DNA from: Rhodospirillaceae bacterium
Lineage (GTDB): Bacteria; Pseudomonadota; Alphaproteobacteria; UBA7985
Direction: 5' to 3'
Length of the DNA stretch: 17,964 nt
Assembly (NCBI GenBank): GCA_002700865.1
Contig: PAFB01000137.1
Location: 1-17,964, forward strand
Shown in pieces: positions 8,522 to 13,924 of this stretch. Position numbers and translations under genes: made by a program. Under the pieces are notes generated by a model that worked only from the letters and a program-made list of their open reading frames with translations, was not told the origin of the DNA and ran no database searches. The stretch's first letter is position 1. Each line of letters starts with the position of its first letter.

Positions 8522-8997
8522 AGCATGTTCTCAAAACGCTCGACCAACTCGTCGACATCTTGGACGCCGTAGTAAGACCCAAGCTTGCGGCCAAACTTAT
8601 CGAACAGGATCAGCGTCGTCGGTTGCGCTGCGCCGTGTCGGCTCGCAAAGGTAATGCCAGCGTCTTTATGGAGATAAGCCATGCGGTAATGCAGGCTATC
8701 ACTGTTGACCTTCTTAAGGGCTTTTCGGGTGTTGGCGCGAAGAATATCACAGTCACCACAGTTCAGTTGGTGTACCTGAACCACAACAGGCTCGCCCAAG
8801 CCCACAATGCTGTAGTCTTCTTCCAAAATTTTCAGTGAGCTCGTAAACCAAACCCCGACACAAAGGACGCCAAAGACCAGCGCCCCAGCGATTGACAGCA
8901 GCACTCTGTCGCGCCGCCGCTTCGTCTGCATGATTTTCGCGTGTGCGCTCATGGATTCCGTTGGTTTCTTCGAACCTTTTTTGGATCGCTTCGCCAT
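8518..8997 (-). CDS. Membrane-anchored thioredoxin-like protein with CGDC motif
   Basis: This is a 159-residue protein with a very basic N-terminus (1-31), one transmembrane helix (about 32-52) and a C-terminal thioredoxin-like domain. The redox motif is Cys80-Gly-Asp-Cys83 in HQLNCGDCDIL. A proline at 126 (GAAQPTTLILFD) fits the cis-Pro opposite the active site. By the positive-inside rule the thioredoxin domain would face the periplasm. The shortened fold and CGDC, rather than CGPC, mean it need not be a general thioredoxin; it may handle specific disulfides. AGGGA lies eight bases before the ATG. It converges on the methionine sulfoxide reductase, but that enzyme is cytosolic, so direct partnership is unlikely. 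I do not recognise a named family. Confidence 0.8.
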   Translation of the reverse strand: MAKRSKKGSKKPTESMSAHAKIMQTKRRRDRVLLSIAGALVFGVLCVGVWFTSSLKILEEDYSIVGLGEPVVVQVHQLNCGDCDILRANTRKALKKVNSDSLHYRMAYLHKDAGITFASRHGAAQPTTLILFDKFGRKLGSYYGVQDVDELVERFENML

Positions 8998-9035
8998 TCC
9001 AGTCTTCCCTATCTCTTAGCTTAGAACATGTCCAT

Positions 9036-9056
9036 TTATGCGCAAAATGCGCATAA
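9036..9056. promoter_or_regulatory. Inverted repeat TTATGCGC-N5-GCGCATAA upstream of the thioredoxin-like gene
   Basis: A perfect 8-bp inverted repeat with a 5-nt spacer lies 39 to 59 bases upstream of the minus-strand start at 8997. On the minus strand TTGCAT and CATAAA are 17 nt apart and could be weak -35/-10 boxes flanking the repeat. This would place a bound repressor on the promoter. It is not followed by a T-run, so it is not a good terminator. Confidence 0.45.
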
Positions 9057-9101
9057 TATGCAACCTTTGGTCATACAATTGTGATCAACTGACAAGGGTC
9101 A

Positions 9102-9139
9102 AAAAGAAGCCCGCTCAGCCTGAGCGAGACTGAGCGGGC
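9102..9139 (-). terminator. Intrinsic terminator of the secreted-protein gene
   Basis: GCCCGCTCAG and CTGAGCGGGC form a perfect 10-bp stem (9109-9118 with 9130-9139). Read on the minus strand it is followed by TTCTTTTT. It is a clear rho-independent terminator about 100 nt beyond the stop at 9243, and it also insulates the thioredoxin-like gene. Confidence 0.82.
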
Positions 9140-9203
9140 AGGAACAGCGCGGTTGAGACAGGGGAGAGACGAGGGTCCTGCGCTGATTGGGTTAGATGAA
9201 CGG

Positions 9204-9225
9204 GGCAAACCTTGCAGGTCTTGCC
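9204..9225 (-). other. Short hairpin in the 3' UTR of the secreted-protein gene
   Basis: GGCAAACCT and AGGTCTTGCC pair in a 9-bp stem with one bulged base and a 3-nt loop, 18 nt after the stop. No T-run follows. It may stabilise the message; the terminator at 9102-9139 is the likely end of transcription. Nothing else is recognisable between 8998 and 9242. Confidence 0.35.
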
Positions 9226-9242
9226 ACGCCTCAAGCGTTGGA

Positions 9243-10085
9243 TTAGCGAGCGTAGATGGCGAACTTGGTTTCGTCTTTGTAGTCCTCGATGACCACCTTT
9301 TTCCGAGCGTTCTTTTCATCGAGAAAGGCGATGAAAGCGCGGGCTTGCTTGCGGGACTCAAGGGTTTCAATCAGCTTGCCATTTGGCTTGGTGACGTGGA
9401 ACTCGCCGCGACGAACCTTTTCAATCTGCAGATTGTCGGGGTTCAAGCGGATGATACGATCCGCACCGCTCCAGTTATTTGCTACCCGTGCCAGGCGGCC
9501 GTTGCTCAAGAACAAGCGGGTCTTTTCCACTTTGCCGTTGTTGCTAACGGTCTTGATGACGCAAGTCGTGTCCAGGCCGAAGAAATCCAGAGCGTTGGCA
9601 ACCCGCTTCATCACCGGGCGACCGGCATGAATGGTCTTCAACGTGCTGCCATTCGGGCGGCGAAGCGAGAACTCCCGTGGACCATCCCAGGAGATGCCAA
9701 TGTGACCATGGTCCCGGCAGTTGGTGGTGTAGTCCACGTTTGTCTTCTTCGGTTCGGCCACGGGGTGAGGCTTGGGGGCGTGATAAGGCTTGAGAACCGG
9801 CTTGGGCGGCGGCGCAACAACAGTCCGAGGAGCGGTGTAGCCGTAGTATCCGTGGGTCTCAGCCTTGGCGTTTGAAAGCGCGTCAAGAAGCGCGATCCCG
9901 CCGATGAGCAAACCATCCAGAACAATGGCATTTCCAATGGCGTTCCCGTTCTCGGTCGGGTCATCGTAGTAGGTGGAGCCGTGGGTGTGCGTGTGGGTGC
10001 TGTCCGCTTTTGCGGTGCCGGCCACGGCGAACACGCCTGCAGCGGCAATCGAAAGCGTCGCGATGGTGGTGTTAAACTGTTTCAT
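9243..10085 (-). CDS. Secreted protein of unknown function, His-rich mature N-terminus
   Basis: This 280-residue protein is one I do not recognise. It has a clear Sec signal peptide (1-27, cleavage after AKA). The mature N-terminus holds His31, His33 and His35 in a THTHTHG motif. A hydrophobic Gly/Ala-rich stretch (about 48-70) could insert in a membrane. A Pro/His-rich linker follows (about 86-112, APPPKPVLKPYHAPKPHP). The C-terminal half (about 115-280) is charged and looks like a small beta-rich domain with two cysteines (in TTNCRDHGH and DTTCVIKT) that could form a disulfide. RPNGSTLKTI and KPNGKLIETL look like two copies of a short motif. AGAGGA lies seven bases before the ATG. It has its own terminator, so it is monocistronic. 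A periplasmic or surface location is inferred; metal binding by the His cluster is only possible. Confidence 0.78.
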   Translation of the reverse strand: MKQFNTTIATLSIAAAGVFAVAGTAKADSTHTHTHGSTYYDDPTENGNAIGNAIVLDGLLIGGIALLDALSNAKAETHGYYGYTAPRTVVAPPPKPVLKPYHAPKPHPVAEPKKTNVDYTTNCRDHGHIGISWDGPREFSLRRPNGSTLKTIHAGRPVMKRVANALDFFGLDTTCVIKTVSNNGKVEKTRLFLSNGRLARVANNWSGADRIIRLNPDNLQIEKVRRGEFHVTKPNGKLIETLESRKQARAFIAFLDEKNARKKVVIEDYKDETKFAIYAR

Positions 10086-10404
10086 GGCTTGGTCCTCTGT
10101 AGCGGTTCATGGAAGTGGGGGTTGGCGGGGTTGGTGGTGGTTGGGTGTTGGTGATGAATTCAATGTAGCCAGCGACCATGTTGCTGTCAGACACGCTCCA
10201 ATGCAGCCTGAATCAGTTTGTTTCAGTTTGTTAAGTCATTGTTTTAACGTCAGAAAAGGTGCGCTGATTGTTCCTTGATCCGGTCTGTTCAGCCGCCAAG
10301 CTTGGTAAGCGGACGATAACAGGGGTCTCGCATGAAGCGGAATGTTTCTGTTAAGCTCGGTGAAACGCCCATTTAAAACGTCCATTGAAACAGAACCTGC
10401 CGCC
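10086..10404. promoter_or_regulatory. Divergent intergenic region with repeats
   Basis: This 319-bp region lies between the secreted-protein gene and adenine deaminase. From the left it holds a ribosome site (10093-10098) and a G/T-rich tract (10111-10152) that makes a C/A-rich leader for the minus-strand gene. Further right are a perfect 2 x 10-bp tandem repeat (10213-10232), the inverted repeat GTTAA-N9-TTAAC (10230-10248) and the palindrome CCAAGCTTGG (10296-10305). I see no riboswitch. No convincing -35/-10 pair stands out for adenine deaminase. Confidence 0.45.
10213..10232. repeat. Tandem direct repeat, 2 x TCAGTTTGTT
   Basis: Two perfect adjacent copies of TCAGTTTGTT sit about 130 nt upstream of the secreted-protein gene. 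The 10-bp period matches one helical turn, so both copies face the same side of the DNA, as expected for cooperative binding of a regulator. Confidence 0.5.
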
Positions 10405-12204
10405 ATGACTGCTTTGTTCCCTTCCTGGTCCACCTCAGCCCCCCACCTCGTCGCCGTTGCGGCTGGCCGTTTGGCGGCTGATACGGTGATCCGGGGGATC
10501 AAGCTGGTGAACGTACAATCCCGCGAAGTGCTGGAGGGTTGGGAAGTCGCCATCGTCCAAGGACGCTTCGCCTATGTTGGGCCGGATGCCTCGCACTGCA
10601 CCGGCGAGACGACACAGGTTGTCGAAGGCGGGGGACGCTTTCTCATCCCCGGCCTGTGTGATGGGCACATGCACATCGAGAGCGGTATGCTCACCCCCGC
10701 CGAATTCGCCGCCGCCGTCACGCCCCACGGCACCACCACCATGTTCACCGACCCCCATGAGATCGCCAATGTGCTGGGGTTGGAGGGTGTGCGGATGATG
10801 CACGATGAAGCGATGATGCAACCCATCAACATTTTCACGCAGATGCCATCCTGCGCGCCCTCTGCGCCGGGGCTGGAGACAACGGGGTACGAAATTGGCC
10901 CTGAGGACGTGGTTGAGGCTATGACCTGGCCGGGCATTATTGGGCTGGGGGAAATGATGAACTATCCCGGCGTGATTAACGGCGACCCGCAGATGCTGGC
11001 AGAAATGGCCGCCACCATGGATTCTGGAAAGACGGTCGGCGGTCACTACGCTTCGCCTGATCGCGGTATTGCCTTTCACGCCTACGCGGCGGGCGGTGCG
11101 GCTGATGACCACGAAGGCACGGCGGAAGCCGATGCGATTTCTCGGGTGCGTCAGGGCATGCGCTCGATGTTGCGGCTGGGGTCGGCTTGGTACGACGTGG
11201 AAAGCCAGATTACCGCGATAACGGAAAAGGGCCTCGATCCGCGGAATTTCCTGCTGTGCACAGATGATTGTCACTCAGGCACTCTGGTCAACGAAGGACA
11301 CATGAACCGCGTTGTCCGGCATGCCATCGAATGCGGCTGCGATCCGCTAATCGCGCTACAGATGGCAACGATCAACACCGCGACGCACTTTGGTTTGGAG
11401 CGCGAGTTGGGCAGCATCGCACCGGGTCGACGAGCCGATGCCATTCTGACCAGCGACTTGACCACCCTGCCCGTCGAGGACGTCTTTGCACGCGGGGTCC
11501 GAGTGGCGCGGGCGGGCCAAATGCTGGCTGAATGCCCGCACTACCCATGGCCGCAAGCCGCCCGCGATACGGTGAGGCTGGGGAAGCGTCTGCACGCGGA
11601 TGATTTCAGTATCGCCGCGCCTGCTGGTGCCAATGCTGTTCGGGCCAAGGTCATTGGCGTGGTCGAGAACCAAGCGCCGACCAAAGCGCTGAGCTTTGAA
11701 CTGCCGGTCACCGAGCAGCGGGTTCAGGCAACCGGCGAAGTCTGCCAAATCGCGCTGGTTGAGCGACACCGCGCGACGGGTGAAGTCACAAACGGCTTTG
11801 TCTCCGGGTTTGGCTATAGCGGATCAATGGCCATAGCTTCCTCAGTTGCGCACGACAGCCACCATATGATCGTCGTGGGCACGGACCGTGCGATGATGGC
11901 GGCGGCGGCCAACCGTTTGGGCGAAATTGGCGGCGGCGTCACTGTGTGGAAGGATGGCGTGGAACTGGCACTGGTCGAGCTGCCAATCGCGGGGCTGATG
12001 TCGGACCAACCGGCGGCCAAGGTCGCAGAAAAGGCGCAAGCCATGGTGGAGGCTATGGAAGCCTGTGGCTGCACGCTCAACAATGCCTACATGCAGCACT
12101 CACTGCTGGCTCTGGTGGTCATCCCGGAGCTTCGGATCTCGGACTTGGGGCTTGTGGATGTGCTCAAGTTTGAGCTTACTGACGTGCTCGAAAGCAATAC
12201 GTGA
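10405..12204 (+). CDS. ade: Adenine deaminase
   Basis: Ade (EC 3.5.4.2) deaminates adenine to hypoxanthine in purine salvage and belongs to the amidohydrolase superfamily with a binuclear metal site. From 10405 the protein has 599 residues, close to E. coli Ade (588). Key motifs: LVAVAAGRLAADTVIRG near the start; PGLCDGHMHIES with His88, His90 and Glu92; GTTTMFTDPHEIANVLG; GLGEMMNYPGVI with the bridging Glu; and CTDDCHSGTL with the catalytic Asp. The C-terminal domain segments VSGFGYSGSMAIASSVAHDSHH (His-rich) and LPIAGLMS are also family-typical. An in-frame ATG at 10342 would add 21 residues, but that stretch has AT-rich third positions and no homology; neither start has a good Shine-Dalgarno. 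It ends 27 nt before the convergent MttB gene, with no terminator between them. Confidence 0.95.
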   Translation: MTALFPSWSTSAPHLVAVAAGRLAADTVIRGIKLVNVQSREVLEGWEVAIVQGRFAYVGPDASHCTGETTQVVEGGGRFLIPGLCDGHMHIESGMLTPAEFAAAVTPHGTTTMFTDPHEIANVLGLEGVRMMHDEAMMQPINIFTQMPSCAPSAPGLETTGYEIGPEDVVEAMTWPGIIGLGEMMNYPGVINGDPQMLAEMAATMDSGKTVGGHYASPDRGIAFHAYAAGGAADDHEGTAEADAISRVRQGMRSMLRLGSAWYDVESQITAITEKGLDPRNFLLCTDDCHSGTLVNEGHMNRVVRHAIECGCDPLIALQMATINTATHFGLERELGSIAPGRRADAILTSDLTTLPVEDVFARGVRVARAGQMLAECPHYPWPQAARDTVRLGKRLHADDFSIAAPAGANAVRAKVIGVVENQAPTKALSFELPVTEQRVQATGEVCQIALVERHRATGEVTNGFVSGFGYSGSMAIASSVAHDSHHMIVVGTDRAMMAAAANRLGEIGGGVTVWKDGVELALVELPIAGLMSDQPAAKVAEKAQAMVEAMEACGCTLNNAYMQHSLLALVVIPELRISDLGLVDVLKFELTDVLESNT

Positions 12205-12231
12205 TGGAAAGCCTTTAAAGCACCGGGCGCA

Positions 12232-13743
12232 TCAGTCGTCGGGCGTGAGCCCTTCAAACCGCGACAAGACCTCGTGCGCATAGGTCAGAACCGCTGGGTC
12301 AAGCGCTGAGGGTGCAGGTTGCTGAAGGCGGGTTTGAAGGTCTTGATCGAGGCGTTGGATCAGGTCGTGGTCGGGCAAATCGTTATTACTGAGGGGAAAA
12401 TTTGCCCCCAGATAGCGCGATTCCCAAATTTGCGTCCGGCAGTTTTCTACGGTGTGCGGTTCAGCGAGAAACTGGCCACGCGGACCAAGCTCGCGGATCA
12501 GCTCGGTGCCAATCTGTTCAGGCGAAACGCGCAGGCCTTCCCACATCTTTTTCAAGAGGCCCGCCAGATCGTCGCACAGCACCAGCGCGTGTTCAGAGAA
12601 GGTCAGCCCCTGATCAAGGGAGCCGAGGTAATCGCAAGTCGCGGGCCGATTATAGAACATCTGCATCATGTTCGACGACAGCTCCCACACCGCATCCTGA
12701 TTAAACCGCCGCGCAACAGAGCATCCGCCGGTTCCTGTTAGAGGTGGCAGGCCCATCCGCCGGCGTACTTGGCAAATCGCCATATCGGCCATTGAGGTTT
12801 GCGAAAAGCTACCGATGGCGCCAGTGGCAGGTTCCATGAAGTAGACATCTGAACAGCCGATGCAAAAACTCCCCTCCGCCGCCAACTGGCCCAGAACCAT
12901 TGCGGCGATATCGGTCATCAGCGAGTGTGTCACACAGCCTGCCAGCGTGATCGGCGACGAGGCACCGCCGATGGGCAAGGTCCCAACGCCTACGGGGATA
13001 CCGGCGCGGACAGCCGTGATAATCTGTTCGATGTGGATATGGGCAAAGTTAACCGGCAGCGGCGTCACCAGATGCAGAAAATACGGCTTGGCCCGCAAGG
13101 CTTCGGTCCCGCCTCGCAGCTGAGATGCAATGTCGATTACCCCTTCCAGCGAAACAGGGTACTCGCAGAGCCATTCCAGCGGCTTGGTGGTGTTTTCCAT
13201 CATGCAAATGAACTCATCAACCTCGCCATGCAGGGTCGAATTCGGCACGTTCTTCACCATGGTACAGACAGCATCGATATTCGGCAGACCGTCAGCCAGT
13301 CGGGTGATCCGCGCCAGATCATCACGCGTTGAGGGGCGCGGTTCACCGGTTGCTTCGTCATAAACACCAATACACGTCATGCCGGGCATGAATCGCGTGT
13401 GGTCTGGGTCGATGGTGATGGCGTTCTCGCCGGACCGGTCCCAGAGAGTGGCTGACTTGGCAACAGTTTCCAAGGCACGACGCGACACCGCCTCAGGAAT
13501 AAGCACCAACCCATCCGCGCCCACGCTGCAGCCTGCCGCGGCCAACAGCGCATCGGCTTCGGAACCGGGCTCAAAGATCACTCCCGATGTCGCCACCAGA
13601 TTGATTGCCGTGTCGATGATGAGTTCGACATCGGCGTCGCTGAGCGGTTGGTAAGCCTGTGTCGCGCCGGCGTGCTGGCCAGTAGACGCAGGCGGCGGCG
13701 CGGCGGTGGCAACTTCGCTGGAGCGGCGGCGTGCTCTGCGCAT
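12232..13743 (-). CDS. Trimethylamine methyltransferase (MttB) superfamily protein, non-pyrrolysine type
   Basis: This 503-residue TIM-barrel methyltransferase belongs to the MttB superfamily, whose members move a methyl group from a quaternary or tertiary amine to a cobalamin-bearing corrinoid protein. The frame reads through with no internal amber codon, so this is a non-Pyl member like MtgB (glycine betaine), MtpB (proline betaine) or MtcB (carnitine), not methanogen TMA:MttB. Family features are the LPIGGASSPITLAG motif (256-269), the TGGCSVARR region and the conserved C-terminal GPRGQFLAEPHT. The first ~30 residues are basic and Pro/Ala-rich, probably disordered. AAAGGA lies six bases before the ATG. 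It is divergent from the flavoenzyme gene, across a gap containing the operator at 13807-13831. No corrinoid protein or RamA-like activator is in the window. The substrate is inferred only as a methylated amine. Confidence 0.9.
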   Translation of the reverse strand: MRRARRRSSEVATAAPPPASTGQHAGATQAYQPLSDADVELIIDTAINLVATSGVIFEPGSEADALLAAAGCSVGADGLVLIPEAVSRRALETVAKSATLWDRSGENAITIDPDHTRFMPGMTCIGVYDEATGEPRPSTRDDLARITRLADGLPNIDAVCTMVKNVPNSTLHGEVDEFICMMENTTKPLEWLCEYPVSLEGVIDIASQLRGGTEALRAKPYFLHLVTPLPVNFAHIHIEQIITAVRAGIPVGVGTLPIGGASSPITLAGCVTHSLMTDIAAMVLGQLAAEGSFCIGCSDVYFMEPATGAIGSFSQTSMADMAICQVRRRMGLPPLTGTGGCSVARRFNQDAVWELSSNMMQMFYNRPATCDYLGSLDQGLTFSEHALVLCDDLAGLLKKMWEGLRVSPEQIGTELIRELGPRGQFLAEPHTVENCRTQIWESRYLGANFPLSNNDLPDHDLIQRLDQDLQTRLQQPAPSALDPAVLTYAHEVLSRFEGLTPDD

Positions 13744-13806
13744 GGGATATCCTTTGGCCGTGGTGTGGTACTAAGATTAGAGCAAGCGGTGTAAAGGCAA
13801 CACTAA

Positions 13807-13831
13807 TTATTTGAGCGCTTAATTAAATTAT
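13807..13831. promoter_or_regulatory. Candidate BetI-type operator and -10 box (copy 1) in the MttB/flavoenzyme divergent region
   Basis: TTTGAGCGCTTAA (13810-13822) is an imperfect palindrome around AGCGCT. TAAATT (13824-13829) follows directly on the plus strand as a -10-like box for the flavoenzyme-Rieske operon. Read from 13810 it matches the copy at 17963-17942 in 19 of 22 positions. It lies 102 bp before the flavoenzyme start and 63 bp before the MttB start, so one site could serve both directions. Confidence 0.62.
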
Positions 13832-13924
13832 GGACAGGGCGTGCGCCTCCGCGCCATGGTTTTTGCGCTTATTCATGTGCCCAAGGGCCTTTGCCTGCCC
13901 GACCGGCTGATCACTGAGGACCCT

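Noticed and set aside
7943..8997. fRMsr and the thioredoxin-like protein as an enzyme-reductant pair
   Set aside because: They are convergent, and the thioredoxin-like domain is predicted periplasmic while fRMsr is cytosolic.
9153..9875. 240-codon plus-strand open frame opposite the secreted-protein gene
   Set aside because: The minus-strand frame has a signal peptide, ribosome site and terminator; the plus-strand frame starts inside the terminator region and shows no domain.
10231..10247. Possible CtrA site (TTAA...TTAA)
   Set aside because: The two TTAA boxes are 9 nt apart; the CtrA consensus needs 7.
10435..11274. 279-codon minus-strand open frame inside adenine deaminase
   Set aside because: Antisense shadow of a gene whose metal-site motifs are all present.
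12232..13743. Pyrrolysine-containing methyltransferase
   Set aside because: The frame is complete without an internal TAG, so there is no sign of pyrrolysine.
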